Of a stretch of DNA of 64,000 bases, positions 15,696 through 23,837 are shown one piece after another. Both the position numbers and the translations under genes were made by a program. The first letter of the stretch is position 1. The number at the start of each line of letters is the position of its first letter. The stretch is from Amycolatopsis iheyensis (GTDB taxonomy: Bacteria > Actinomycetota > Actinomycetes > Mycobacteriales > Pseudonocardiaceae). The DNA lies in NCBI RefSeq assembly GCF_024703995.1, contig NZ_JAMXQV010000011.1, positions 186,001 through 250,000 on the forward strand. The letters are read 5' to 3'. The notes beneath the pieces were generated by a model that searched no databases, had not been told where the DNA came from, and saw nothing but the letters and a program-made list of their open reading frames with translations.

Positions 15696-16696
15696 ATCCG
15701 GACCAGCATCTTGCCGGTGTTGGCCCCCGACAGCAGGCCGAGGAACGCCTCCGGCGCGTTGCGGATGCCGTCGACGAACGTCTCCGAGTACTTGATCTCG
15801 CCCGACTTCACCAGCGGCGCGATCTCGCTCACGAACTGCTGCTGCAGGCCCCAGTGGTCGAGCACCAGCAGGCCGCGGATGGTGATCCGCTTGGCGATGA
15901 TCTGCGCGAGGTTGCGCGGCGCCGGCGTCGGCTCGGTCGCGTTGTACTGCGAGATCATGCCGCAGACCGCGATCCGGCCGTGCAGGTTGATCGCGTCGAT
16001 GGCCGCTTCCAGGTGCTCGCCGCCGACGTTGTCGAAGTAGACGTCGATGCCCTCCGGCGCCGCCTCGTGCAGCTGCGCGGCGACCGGGCCGTCCTTGTAG
16101 TTGAACGCCGCGTCGAAGCCGAGGTCCTCGACCAGGTGCCGCACCTTCTCCGCCGAACCCGCCGAGCCGATGACGCGCTTGGCGCCCTTCAGCTTCGCGA
16201 GCTGCCCGACCAGCGAGCCGACCGCGCCGGCCGCGCCCGAGACGAACACCGTGTCGCCCGGCTTGAACTCCGCCGACTCCAGCAGACCCGCGTACGCGGT
16301 CAGGCCCGGCATCCCGAGCACACCGAGGTACGTCGAGAGCGGCGCGGCGGAAGCGTCCACCTTGACGAACCGCTTCGCGTCGAGGACGGCGTGCGTGCGC
16401 CAGCCCGCCTGGTGCAGCACGTGGTCGCCCGGCTCGACACCGTCCACATGGGACTCGACGACCTCGCCGACCGCGCCGCCGGACATGACCTCGCCGACCT
16501 CGAACGGCGGCGCGTAGGACTTCACGTCGCGCATGCGGCCACGCATTGCCGGGTCGACGCTCATCACCAGGTTGCGCACCAGGATCTGCCCCTCGCCCGG
16601 GGCCGGGATCTCGGTGTCGACGATGGCGAAGTTCTCCTGCGCCGGGACGCCGTGCGGGCGGGATGCCAGCCGGATTTCGGTTGCCTGTGCGTTCAC
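15692..16696 (-). CDS. NADP-dependent oxidoreductase (zinc-free MDR, CurA-like)
   Basis: 334-residue medium-chain reductase of the leukotriene B4 dehydrogenase / CurA family, which reduces the double bond of alpha,beta-unsaturated carbonyls with NADPH. Seen: 'VRNLVMSVDPAMRGRM', 'LGMPGLTAYAGLLE', cofactor loop 'VFVSGAAGAVGSLVGQLAKLKG', 'FDAAFNYKDG', 'DVYFDNVGGEHLEAAI' and 'AVCGMISQYNAT'; no zinc ligands. The GTG start at 16696 has AAGGAG 7 nt upstream. Monocistronic, convergent with the HAD gene. Confidence 0.93.
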   Translation of the reverse strand: MNAQATEIRLASRPHGVPAQENFAIVDTEIPAPGEGQILVRNLVMSVDPAMRGRMRDVKSYAPPFEVGEVMSGGAVGEVVESHVDGVEPGDHVLHQAGWRTHAVLDAKRFVKVDASAAPLSTYLGVLGMPGLTAYAGLLESAEFKPGDTVFVSGAAGAVGSLVGQLAKLKGAKRVIGSAGSAEKVRHLVEDLGFDAAFNYKDGPVAAQLHEAAPEGIDVYFDNVGGEHLEAAIDAINLHGRIAVCGMISQYNATEPTPAPRNLAQIIAKRITIRGLLVLDHWGLQQQFVSEIAPLVKSGEIKYSETFVDGIRNAPEAFLGLLSGANTGKMLVRI

Positions 16697-16791
16697 CGTC
16701 GAACTCCTTGAGGTCGTTCAAGCGGGGCGAGCGCCCCGCATTCCACCGGGGACAACGAGCTAACCGGGGCGAGCATTCCGATTGTGACTGG

Positions 16792-17226
16792 TCACACGAT
16801 CTCGGCGAGCTTGCCGAGCACGCCGTCGTAGATCTTCTTCAGCCCACCGGGCGCGAAGGTCTTCTCGAAGAAGCCGCCGATGCCGCCCGCGCCGTCCCAC
16901 GACGTCTCGATGCGGACCAAGCTCTTCTCCCCGGCTTCGGCGACGGTCCAGGTGGTGACCATGCTGGAGTTCGCGTCGGTCTCGACCAGCGTGCCGGGCT
17001 TCGGCTCGCTGACCGTCGCCTTGACGTCGCGCACGCGCTTGGACGTCGCCTGCAGCTTCCAGCCGGCCTTCGTCCCGGCGCCGACGCCGCCCTCGGTCAC
17101 CTCGTAGTCGCGGTAGTGCTCGGTGAGCAGCTTCGGGCGCGTTTCGGCGTAGTCGGCGACGAGCGCGCGGACCTTGTCGGCCGGGGCGTCGATGGTGCGC
17201 TCCGCGGTGGCCGTGACCTTTCCCAT
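16792..17226 (-). CDS. SRPBCC (START-like) protein
   Basis: 144-residue SRPBCC/polyketide-cyclase-like fold: 'TATAERTIDAPADKVRALVADY', a long strand region with 'KLQATSKRVRDVKATVSEP', 'VTTWTVAEAGEKSLVRIETSWDG', and the C-terminal helix 'FFEKTFAPGGLKKIYDGVLGKLAEIV'. The family binds small hydrophobic ligands; function unknown. ATG at 17226 with AAGGAG 5 nt upstream; an upstream frame to 17283 lacks an SD. Monocistronic. Confidence 0.87.
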   Translation of the reverse strand: MGKVTATAERTIDAPADKVRALVADYAETRPKLLTEHYRDYEVTEGGVGAGTKAGWKLQATSKRVRDVKATVSEPKPGTLVETDANSSMVTTWTVAEAGEKSLVRIETSWDGAGGIGGFFEKTFAPGGLKKIYDGVLGKLAEIV

Positions 17227-17264
17227 TTCACTCCTTTGCCCGGGGTACGCGATCAGCGTCGACC

Positions 17265-17345
17265 CTAGACCGCAAGCGCGCACCCCAGGGCAGCGGCGTT
17301 CACCACGAGAAACCCGTTCGCCAGGCCGAACCGGGCACGACGCCG
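17265..17345 (-). pseudogene. Possible remnant of a membrane-protein C-terminus
   Basis: A minus-strand frame ending at a TAG at 17265-17267 encodes RARFGLANGFLVVNAAALG plus CALAV, which reads like the last transmembrane segment of a small membrane protein (Arg-rich loop, then a hydrophobic helix). Upstream the frame runs into the end of the next real gene, with no start of its own. It may be a deletion scar, or chance; this stretch has no other content. Confidence 0.25.
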
Positions 17346-17373
17346 GCCAGGAAGCGACCGCACCGGCCTCCCC

Positions 17374-18039
17374 TCAGTAGGCCACGGCGACGGAATGCCG
17401 CACGGTTTCGGGCATGCCGAGCACGCGGAGGACGAACTGCGCGGCGTCCGCCCGCGCGATCCGGAAGCCACCGCGGACGCTCTGCTCGTACGCCATCCGG
17501 TAGTGCCCGGTCGGCGGCTTGTCGGTCAGCAGGGGCAACTGCACGGACGTCCAGTCGAGGCCACTCACCCTGAGTTCGTGCTCCATCAAGGCCACGTCCT
17601 CGTAGTGCTTCCGCAACCGCAGGTTCGCCAGCGGTGAGAGCACTGTCCGCGTGAAGAACCCCACTCCCGGATCCCGCTTCGGCGGGTTCGGGCGGCTCGG
17701 CGTGGGGATCGTCGAGATGCCGGCCACGCTCACCACGACCAGGCGCCGCACCCCGGCCGCCACCATCGCCTCGATGATGGCCCGGGTGCCGCGCGACGCG
17801 ACGCCGTACTCGCCGTTGTGCCGGGGCCCCAGCGCGGAAACCACGGCATCGCGACCGTCCACCGCGGACTTGAGCGCCACCGGATCGGGCGCGGTCAGGT
17901 CCGCGCGGACGATGCGGACCGGCGCCGTGACGGCATCCGGGTTCCGCACCACGGCCGTGACCTCGTGCCCGGCGCCGAGAGCCTGGTCGAGCACGTGTCC
18001 GCCGGTCCGCCCGGACGCGGCGACGAGCGTGAGCTTCAT
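17374..18039 (-). CDS. NAD(P)-binding SDR-like protein (NmrA/YwnB type)
   Basis: 221-residue Rossmann protein starting MKLTLVAASGRTGGHVLDQAL (dinucleotide loop AASGRTGGH). 'VVRNPDAV', 'VVSALGPRHN' and 'RLVVVSVAGI' are as in NAD(P)H-dependent flavin-reductase/biliverdin-like or NmrA-like SDRs. The ATG at 18039 overlaps the stop of the upstream gene (ATGA), so it is translationally coupled to a second NAD(P)-binding protein; a longer frame to 18078 lies inside that gene. Divergent MarR regulator upstream. Redox sensing or quinone reduction is plausible. Confidence 0.88.
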   Translation of the reverse strand: MKLTLVAASGRTGGHVLDQALGAGHEVTAVVRNPDAVTAPVRIVRADLTAPDPVALKSAVDGRDAVVSALGPRHNGEYGVASRGTRAIIEAMVAAGVRRLVVVSVAGISTIPTPSRPNPPKRDPGVGFFTRTVLSPLANLRLRKHYEDVALMEHELRVSGLDWTSVQLPLLTDKPPTGHYRMAYEQSVRGGFRIARADAAQFVLRVLGMPETVRHSVAVAY

Positions 18040-18893
18040 TGTCGCGCCCCGAACTCGGCGGCGTGGTCGGCCGCCCACGCGGCGAAGGTGCGCGCCGGTC
18101 GCCCCAGGATCTTCTCGAGGTCCGGCGTGGGTGGGAACTGCGGTCGCGCGAGATGAGCGGCGTACCGGGCCATCATCGCGGTGACGAACGGTTCGGAGAG
18201 ACCGCCGGCCAGCATGCCCTCCGCCGCCCTCGGGGCCGGGATCTCGTGGAACCGCAGGGGCCGGCCCAGCGCGGCGCCGATCTGCTGGACCATTTCCCGG
18301 TGGGACAACGACTCCGGGCCGGTGAGATCGATGCGCCGCCCGACCAGGTCATCTTCGACGAGCGCCTTGGCCAGCACCTCTACCAGGTCGCGTTCGTGCA
18401 GTGGCGACTCCTCGAACCCCGCGTGCACGTAACGGACGTCATCGCCCGCACGGATCTGCCCGCCCCACGCGGTGAGCGCGTTGAGCGCGAACGAGCTGGG
18501 CCGCAGGCTGACCCACTCCAGGCCGCTCGTCGCGGCCGCCTCGTCGACCTCCTTGTTGCGGTCGCCGCGGAACCGCGACGGCTGCGCTTCGGGCCGGTCG
18601 TCCACATTGGCCGCGGCGAGCGCGACCACCCGGCCGACACCGAGCTCCCGCGCCAGCGCGACGACGTCGTACGCCGCATCGCCGACGGCACGCGAGTGGA
18701 GGAACAGCGCATCGGCGCCGCGTAACGCCTTCTCGAGCGACTCCGGCCGTTGCGGGTCGCCTTCGACCACTTCGACCTCCGCCGGAAAGCCCGCCTCCCC
18801 GGGCGAGCGCGTGATGACGCGGACTTCCCGGCCCTCGAGTTCGGCGACGAGGAGACGGCCGACCAAGCCGGTCGCCCCGGTGAGCACGATCAT
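18036..18893 (-). CDS. NmrA/QOR2-like NAD(P)H-binding protein
   Basis: 285-residue atypical SDR: 'MIVLTGATGLVGRLLVAEL' (GxxGxxG), 'VITRSPGE', 'VEVVEGDPQRPESL', 'LAAANVDDRP', and 'LRPSSFALNAL' replacing the active-site Tyr region. 'GGLSEPFVTAMMARY' and 'PDLEKILGRPARTFAAWAADH' are typical of quinone-oxidoreductase-2-like proteins. No catalytic YxxxK is evident, so it may be a sensor or a reductase. First gene of a two-gene operon divergent from a MarR gene, with an inverted repeat in front of the MarR start. Confidence 0.9.
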   Translation of the reverse strand: MIVLTGATGLVGRLLVAELEGREVRVITRSPGEAGFPAEVEVVEGDPQRPESLEKALRGADALFLHSRAVGDAAYDVVALARELGVGRVVALAAANVDDRPEAQPSRFRGDRNKEVDEAAATSGLEWVSLRPSSFALNALTAWGGQIRAGDDVRYVHAGFEESPLHERDLVEVLAKALVEDDLVGRRIDLTGPESLSHREMVQQIGAALGRPLRFHEIPAPRAAEGMLAGGLSEPFVTAMMARYAAHLARPQFPPTPDLEKILGRPARTFAAWAADHAAEFGARQ

Positions 18894-18937
18894 GAGAAAA
18901 CCCCTTCCCCCGGGTTACGCTTGTGCCTGAAGTTCAG

Positions 18938-18958
18938 ATGATACGAGGAGCATATCAT
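18938..18958. promoter_or_regulatory. MarR operator candidate
   Basis: ATGATA, nine bases, TATCAT: a perfect 6-bp inverted repeat overlapping the SD (GAGGAG) of the MarR gene and 45 bp from the start of the divergent operon. MarR proteins bind such repeats, and its place would block both directions. Confidence 0.7.
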
Positions 18959-19456
18959 ATGAGTTCCGTAGGAGATGGCGAGCGAGGTGACGCTCGTCGT
19001 CGGCGGCGGTCGACCCTGGCCGTCAAGGAGTCGCTGCGGGACCTGCGGAACCAGCTTTCGCTGCTGAACCACCAGGTCAGCGGCAACCTGGCGCTCAAGG
19101 ACGTCGACCTCGACTGCCTCGAGCTGATCGCCCGCCTCGGCCCGCTGAGCCCGAGCAGCCTCGCCCGCAGCGCGGGGCTGCACCCCGCGACGATGACCGG
19201 GATCCTCGACCGGCTCCAGAAGGGCGGCTGGATCGTCCGGGAGCGCGACCCGGACGCGGCCGACCGGCGCGCGATCGCCGTGCGCGCGGTCCGCGGCCGC
19301 AACGCCGAGCTGTTCCGGCTCTACGCGGGGATGAACGCCGCGCTGGACGAAATCTGCGACGAGTACAGCGAAGCCGAGCTGGAGCTGATCACCGACTTCC
19401 TCCGCCGCGCGAAGGCGGCCGGCGCCGTCGCGACGGGTGATCTGGCTAACGGCTGA
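18959..19456 (+). CDS. MarR-family regulator
   Basis: 165-residue MarR-type winged-helix repressor. DNA-binding part: 'LDCLELIARLGPLSPSSLARSAGLHPATMTGILDRLQKGGWIVRERDPDAADRRAI' with the wing DPDAADRR typical of MarR. Dimer helices lie at both ends. ATG at 18959 follows GAGGAG by 8 nt. Divergent from two NAD(P)-binding oxidoreductases, which suggests control by an oxidant, quinone or electrophile; an inverted repeat overlaps its own leader. Ligand not known. Confidence 0.92.
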   Translation: MSSVGDGERGDARRRRRSTLAVKESLRDLRNQLSLLNHQVSGNLALKDVDLDCLELIARLGPLSPSSLARSAGLHPATMTGILDRLQKGGWIVRERDPDAADRRAIAVRAVRGRNAELFRLYAGMNAALDEICDEYSEAELELITDFLRRAKAAGAVATGDLANG

Positions 19457-19485
19457 CCTGGGAGTTTTGTGCTGTACTCCCATTC

Positions 19486-20259
19486 ATGTGGCAGACGGGC
19501 GACGCGTACGAGGCCTACATCGGACGGTGGAGCCGGCGCGTCGCGGCGACGTTCGTCCGGCAGCTGGACGTCCCGGCGAGCCGTCGCTGGCTCGACGTCG
19601 GCTGCGGCACCGGCGCGCTGACGTCGGCGGTGCTGGCCGCGGCCGATCCCGTCGAGGTCGTCGGTGTGGACCCGTCCGAAGGCTTCCTGGCGACGGCCCG
19701 CGCCGCGGTGACCGACCCGCGTGCGTCGTTCGAAGTCGCCGACGCCCGGGAGCTGCCCTTCGACGACGACAGCTTCGACGTCGTGGTGTCGGGCCTGGTG
19801 CTGAACTTCGTGCCCGACACGACGAAGGCCGCGGCGGAGATCGCCCGGGTGACGCGCGGTGTCGCGGCGGCGTACGTCTGGGACCTGTCCGACGGCATGG
19901 AGCTGATTCGCCACTTCTGGGAGGCGGCGGCCGAGCTGGACCCGGCGCGGGTCGCGGAGCTGGACGAAGGCCGCAAGTTCACGCTGTGCCGCCCGGAGCC
20001 GCTCGGTCGCTTGTGGACGGAGGCGGGCTTCGGCGCGGTGTCGGTGGGCGAGGTCAAGATCCCGACCGTGTTCGCGAACTTCGACGACTACTGGCGGCCG
20101 TTCCTGGGCGCGCAGGGCCCGGCCCCGGCGTACCTCGCGACGTTGCCGGGGGCGCGCCGGGACCAGGTCCGCGAGCTGCTGCGCAGCAGGCTGCCGACCG
20201 GCCCGGACGGCTCGATCCCGCTCTCGGCCCGAGCCTGGGTGGTCCAAGGCCGGTCGTGA
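19486..20259 (+). CDS. Class I SAM-dependent methyltransferase
   Basis: 257-residue methyltransferase_11-type protein. Motif I 'RWLDVGCGTGALTSAVL', acidic ribose loop 'VVGVDPSEGFL', 'FEVADARELPFDDDSFDVVVSGLVLNFVPD' (motifs II/III). The C-terminus 'FANFDDYWRPFLGAQGPAPAYL' is a conserved tail in ubiE-like small-molecule methyltransferases of actinobacteria. Substrate unknown. ATG at 19486, 29 nt after the MarR stop. The TGA lies inside the left arm of the dispersed palindrome. Confidence 0.9.
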   Translation: MWQTGDAYEAYIGRWSRRVAATFVRQLDVPASRRWLDVGCGTGALTSAVLAAADPVEVVGVDPSEGFLATARAAVTDPRASFEVADARELPFDDDSFDVVVSGLVLNFVPDTTKAAAEIARVTRGVAAAYVWDLSDGMELIRHFWEAAAELDPARVAELDEGRKFTLCRPEPLGRLWTEAGFGAVSVGEVKIPTVFANFDDYWRPFLGAQGPAPAYLATLPGARRDQVRELLRSRLPTGPDGSIPLSARAWVVQGRS

Positions 20260-20299
20260 GTGTTCAGGGCGGTTAGAACCGCCCTGAACACTCACGACC
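20252..20299. repeat. Dispersed palindrome, copy 2 (terminator-like)
   Basis: 23-nt perfect arms, GGTCGTGAGTGTTCAGGGCG plus GTT and the complement, with 2-nt loop AG. It contains the stop codon of the methyltransferase gene and ends 15 bp before the stop of the convergent binding-protein gene. Same element as 12267-12310 and 61538-61583. Confidence 0.9.
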
Positions 20300-20313
20300 A
20301 CTGCGGCAGGAGG

Positions 20314-21237
20314 TTAGAGACCGGCCTGCGAGAGCCAGTCCTTCGCGACGTCGGCGGCCTTCTCGCCGTCGGAGTCGACGCGCTTGTTCAGGTCCCGCAT
20401 CACGTCCGTGGTCAGCTTCGCGCTCACCGCGTTCACCGCGTTCGCGAAGTCGGCGCCGCGCTCGTCGACGACCTTCTTCGTGACCGCCGGCACCACGTTC
20501 TCCGTCGGGACGATGTTCAGGTCGTCCTTCAGCACGGTGTAGTTCGAGTCACCGGTCAGCGGGCTGACCGAGTCGACCGGGATCACCGTGACCGCGCCCG
20601 ACTTCAGCTGCTCGACCCGCGGGCCCGCTTCCTGGATCGTCTGGAACGTCGCGTTCGTCAGCTTGTACACGTCCTTGAAGCCCTGGAAGCACGGCAGCCG
20701 CTTCTCGCACTCCGGCGGGCCCGCCATGACGACCTTGTCGAGCTTCTTCAGGTCGCTGATCGACGCGATGCCCTTTTCCTTGGCCAGGTCGGACTTGATG
20801 ATGTAGGTGTTCTTGTCCTCCGCCGCCGCGAAGTTCAGCAGCGAGATCCCGCTCGGCTCGAACAGCTTGGCCAGCTGCTCGTGCTCCTCCTGCGCGGTCT
20901 TGCCGGCTTCCTTGCCGAAGCCCGTGGTGATCGCCGCGCCCTGGTACTCCGGGATGAACTGCAGCTCACCGGACTTCAGCGACGGGTAGATCAGCTCCCG
21001 CGACCCCAGGTTCAGCTTGCGCGTGACCGGGTAGCCCTTGGCTTCCAGCGCCTGCGCGTAGATCTCGGCCAGGATCTGGCTGTCGGTGAAGTTGAAGGAC
21101 GCGACGACGATCGGCGCCCCACCCTTGCCCGCCGCGGCGGGCTTGTCGTCCCCGCCGCCACAGGCGGCCAAGCCGAGCGTTGCCGCGAGGGCCACCGCCA
21201 CCACGGACGCGTTCCGGAACCAGCGCACGAATCCCAC
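20314..21237 (-). CDS. Glycine betaine/choline-type ABC substrate-binding lipoprotein
   Basis: 307-residue OpuCC/OsmX-type (OpuAC family) binding protein of an osmoprotectant importer. Signal peptide with lipobox LAAC (Cys26) and a Gly/Asp/Lys-rich linker. Two lobes: 'IVVASFNFTDSQILAEIYAQALEAKGYPV', 'LIYPSLKSGELQFIPEYQGA', 'CFQGFKDVYKLTNATF' and a last lobe rich in charged helices. It is divergent from two permease genes, 128 bp apart. Ligand probably betaine, choline or a related quaternary amine. No ATPase gene is adjacent. Confidence 0.9.
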   Translation of the reverse strand: MGFVRWFRNASVVAVALAATLGLAACGGGDDKPAAAGKGGAPIVVASFNFTDSQILAEIYAQALEAKGYPVTRKLNLGSRELIYPSLKSGELQFIPEYQGAAITTGFGKEAGKTAQEEHEQLAKLFEPSGISLLNFAAAEDKNTYIIKSDLAKEKGIASISDLKKLDKVVMAGPPECEKRLPCFQGFKDVYKLTNATFQTIQEAGPRVEQLKSGAVTVIPVDSVSPLTGDSNYTVLKDDLNIVPTENVVPAVTKKVVDERGADFANAVNAVSAKLTTDVMRDLNKRVDSDGEKAADVAKDWLSQAGL

Positions 21238-21365
21238 TCCCTCGTCACTCCAACAGACGAAAGGACCCTAGCCCCGGCCACCGACAACCTTCCACATGGT
21301 GAGAGAAAGGGTCCAGAATTCCCATTCTGCGGAATCCGGCCGCCCGAACGGGGTAGGGTCGCCCG

Positions 21366-22055
21366 GTGCACGTGACCCCGCTGGCCGCCGATAGCGGGCC
21401 GCCGATCTTCCAGTGGAAGTGGGTGGACCGGAACGCGGACGACATCGTCCAGCGCCTCGGTGAACACATCTCGCTGACGGCCGTCGCGCTGGGCATCGGC
21501 CTGGTCGTGTCGATCGCGCTGGCCCTGCTCTCCCTGCGCTTCCGCTGGTCCTACGGGTTCGTCCTGAGCGCCGCCGGCGCGCTGTACGTCATCCCGAGCC
21601 TCGGCGCCTTCGCCGTGCTGGTGCCGTTCTTCGGGTTGTCGTTCGTGACGGCGGTGATCCCGCTGGCGACGTACACGCTGCTGATCCTGGTCCGCAACAT
21701 CGTCACCGGCGTCGACCAGGTGCCGAACGAAGTCCGCGAAGCCGCCATCGGCATGGGCTACACGCGCGGCCGGCTGCTGTGGCAGATCGAGCTGCCGCTC
21801 GCGCTGCCGGTGGTGATCGCCGGGCTGCGCGTCGCCGCGGTGACGACCATCGGCCTGGTCACCGTGACGTCGATGCTCGGCCTCGGCGGCCTCGGCTACT
21901 TCATCCGCCACGGCATCCAGACGGCGACCCCGAACCCGACGGAGATCATCGTCGGCGTGGGGCTGTCGGTGGTGCTGGCGGTGGTCGTGGACCTGCTGCT
22001 CTGGCTCAGCGAGCGCCTGCTGGCGCCCTGGACCCGGAAGGTGCGGGCGCGATGA
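21366..22055 (+). CDS. Osmoprotectant ABC permease 1 (OpuCB-like)
   Basis: 229-residue BPD_transp_1 permease. About five membrane segments; 'HISLTAVALGIGLVVSIALAL' and the cytoplasmic EAA loop 'EVREAAIGMGYTRGRLLWQIELPLALPVVIAGLR', then 'GGLGYFIRHGIQTATP'. This matches permeases of the glycine betaine/carnitine/choline type. GTG at 21366. Its stop overlaps the second permease (ATGA), so a heterodimeric channel is likely. Confidence 0.92.
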   Translation: MHVTPLAADSGPPIFQWKWVDRNADDIVQRLGEHISLTAVALGIGLVVSIALALLSLRFRWSYGFVLSAAGALYVIPSLGAFAVLVPFFGLSFVTAVIPLATYTLLILVRNIVTGVDQVPNEVREAAIGMGYTRGRLLWQIELPLALPVVIAGLRVAAVTTIGLVTVTSMLGLGGLGYFIRHGIQTATPNPTEIIVGVGLSVVLAVVVDLLLWLSERLLAPWTRKVRAR

Positions 22056-22765
22056 GCTTCTTCGACCAGCTGAACGCGTGGCTCGCGGACCCGAACCGCT
22101 GGAGCTGGACCGACAAGGCCGGCGTTCCGTACCGGACCCTCGAACACCTCCGGTTCTCCCTGCTCGCGCTGGCGATCGCGGCGGTGCTGACGATCCCGGC
22201 CGCGCTCTGGCTCGCCCACTACCGCAAGGGCGCGTTCCTGGCGAGCAGCGCGGTGAACATCGGCCGCGCGATCCCGAGCTTCGGCCTGATCATCCTGTTC
22301 TGGTTCCTGGCCAGCCGCTGGGAGTGGGACACGACGTTCTGGCCGCTGCTGCTGGCCCTCGTCGCGCTGGCGATGCCGCCGTTGTTCACCAACACGTACG
22401 CGGGCGTGGTGTCCCTGGAGCAGGAGACGGTCGACGCGGCCCGCGGCACGGGCTACCGCGAGTGGCAGATCATGCTGCGGTTGGAGCTGCCGCTGGCGTC
22501 GCCGGTGATCCTGGCCGGCGCGCGGGTGTCGTTCCTGCAGCTGATCGCGACGGTCGCGATCGGCGCGATCGTCAACGACGGCGGTGGCCTCGGCCGCTAC
22601 ATCGTCGACGGCTTCGCGCTCGGCGCGCAGGGCTACGGCCAGATCTTCGCGGGCGGTCTGGCCGCGGTGATCCTGGCGTTGGTGTGCGACGGCGCCTTCG
22701 CGCTCGTCACCCGTTTGGCCACACCCCGAGGTCTGGCCCTGCAGAACGCCCCCCGCGGGTCGTAG
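22052..22765 (+). CDS. Osmoprotectant ABC permease 2 (OpuCD-like)
   Basis: 237-residue BPD_transp_1 permease with an N-terminal periplasmic or interfacial segment (FFDQLNAWLADPNRWSW), five or six membrane segments, and the EAA loop 'QETVDAARGTGYREWQIMLRLELPLASPVILAGARV'; 'GAIVNDGGGLGRYIVDGF' follows. ATG at 22052 is coupled to permease 1. No ATP-binding-protein gene follows: the next gene is an XRE regulator. The cognate ATPase must be encoded elsewhere. Confidence 0.92.
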   Translation: MSFFDQLNAWLADPNRWSWTDKAGVPYRTLEHLRFSLLALAIAAVLTIPAALWLAHYRKGAFLASSAVNIGRAIPSFGLIILFWFLASRWEWDTTFWPLLLALVALAMPPLFTNTYAGVVSLEQETVDAARGTGYREWQIMLRLELPLASPVILAGARVSFLQLIATVAIGAIVNDGGGLGRYIVDGFALGAQGYGQIFAGGLAAVILALVCDGAFALVTRLATPRGLALQNAPRGS

Positions 22766-22804
22766 GAATCTCACCCTGCGCAGTCACATCTTACGATCCG
22801 TTGT

Positions 22805-23641
22805 GTGGAGCGCAACAAGCCGAACGCACGCAAGCGACTGCTCGCGAACAAGCTGAGAAGGCTGCGTGAAGACGCGGGACTCACCCAGGTCGAAGCGGGC
22901 GCGCCCCTGCGGTTCAACAAGAACAAGATGAGCCGCATCGAGATGGGGCACCTGCCTGACTACAACGGCTTCCTGGGGCTGCTCGACCGCTACGGCGTGA
23001 TCGTCTCGGACTACGACGACTGGGTCCGCCAGTACGATCGGGCCTGGGAGAAGGGCTGGTGGCACGCCTACGGCCTCAACGACAAGGGCTACATCTCCCT
23101 CGAGGCCGACGCCGACGAAGTCCGCACGTACCAGCTCGGTTACGTGCCCGGGCTGCTGCAGACCGAAGCCGGGATGCGCGCCACCTTCGCCGGCGCGCGT
23201 GACCCGATGTCCGGTCGCCGCTTGGAGAACGAGATCGCGGTCCGCCTGCGCCGCCAGACCCGGCTCACCGACGAGGAGCCGCTCAAGCTCCACGCCATCA
23301 TCGACGAGTCCGTGCTCCGCCGCCCCGATCTGCTCCCGGACGAGCAGTGCGCACAGCTCGAGCACATCGTCGAACGTGCGGAGCTGCCGAACGTCACGGT
23401 CCAGGTCGTGCCGACCAACCACGGCAGCCACTCCGGGCGGAACGGCAGCTTCACGATCCTCAGCTACACGCGCCTCCAGGAACCGGACATCGCCTACATC
23501 GAGCACGGCTTCGGCTCGCTTCAGTTCGAGAAAGCCAAGGAGGTCAACGCTGCTAGGCTGGCTTTCCGTCACCTCGCCGATCTCGCGTACGACGAGCCGG
23601 ACTCGACCCGGCTGATCCGGCAGGTGATCGACGAAATCTGA
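22805..23641 (+). CDS. XRE regulator with DUF5753 ligand domain
   Basis: 278-residue helix-turn-helix protein. HTH at about 15-68 ('LLANKLRRLREDAGLTQVEAGAPLRFNKNKMSRIEMG') and a DUF5753 domain at about 95-275 ('YVPGLLQTEAGMRATFAG', 'HAIIDESVLRR', 'VTVQVVPTNHGSHSGRNGSFTIL', 'IAYIEHGFGSL'). This architecture is amplified in actinomycetes and is nearly always paired with a small DUF397 gene, present here 16 nt downstream. WhiJ-type systems of this kind influence development in Streptomyces. GTG start at 22805. Confidence 0.92.
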   Translation: MERNKPNARKRLLANKLRRLREDAGLTQVEAGAPLRFNKNKMSRIEMGHLPDYNGFLGLLDRYGVIVSDYDDWVRQYDRAWEKGWWHAYGLNDKGYISLEADADEVRTYQLGYVPGLLQTEAGMRATFAGARDPMSGRRLENEIAVRLRRQTRLTDEEPLKLHAIIDESVLRRPDLLPDEQCAQLEHIVERAELPNVTVQVVPTNHGSHSGRNGSFTILSYTRLQEPDIAYIEHGFGSLQFEKAKEVNAARLAFRHLADLAYDEPDSTRLIRQVIDEI

Positions 23642-23657
23642 CTGGAGGCGAACGGCC

Positions 23658-23837
23658 GTGCCCGACCTGCGCTGGCGCAAGAGCAGTTACAGCTCTGGCG
23701 ATGGACAGCAGGGCGACTGCGTCGAGGTCGCCTTCACCTCTGGCACGATCCTGGTTCGCGACTCCAAGGCCCCGACTTCCGGCACGCTCAGCGTGTCCGC
23801 CGAAACCTGGCGCCACATCAGCGAAGTCGCGCGTTGA
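23658..23837 (+). CDS. DUF397 small partner protein
   Basis: 59-residue DUF397 protein: 'RWRKSSYSSGDGQQGDCVEVAF', 'ILVRDSKAP' and a final helix with 'TWRHISEVAR'. GTG start at 23658 with GGAGG about 10 nt upstream, 16 nt after the XRE stop. DUF397 proteins are thought to modulate the adjacent XRE regulator. Its last 20 nt overlap the convergent sigma-factor gene. Confidence 0.92.
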   Translation: MPDLRWRKSSYSSGDGQQGDCVEVAFTSGTILVRDSKAPTSGTLSVSAETWRHISEVAR

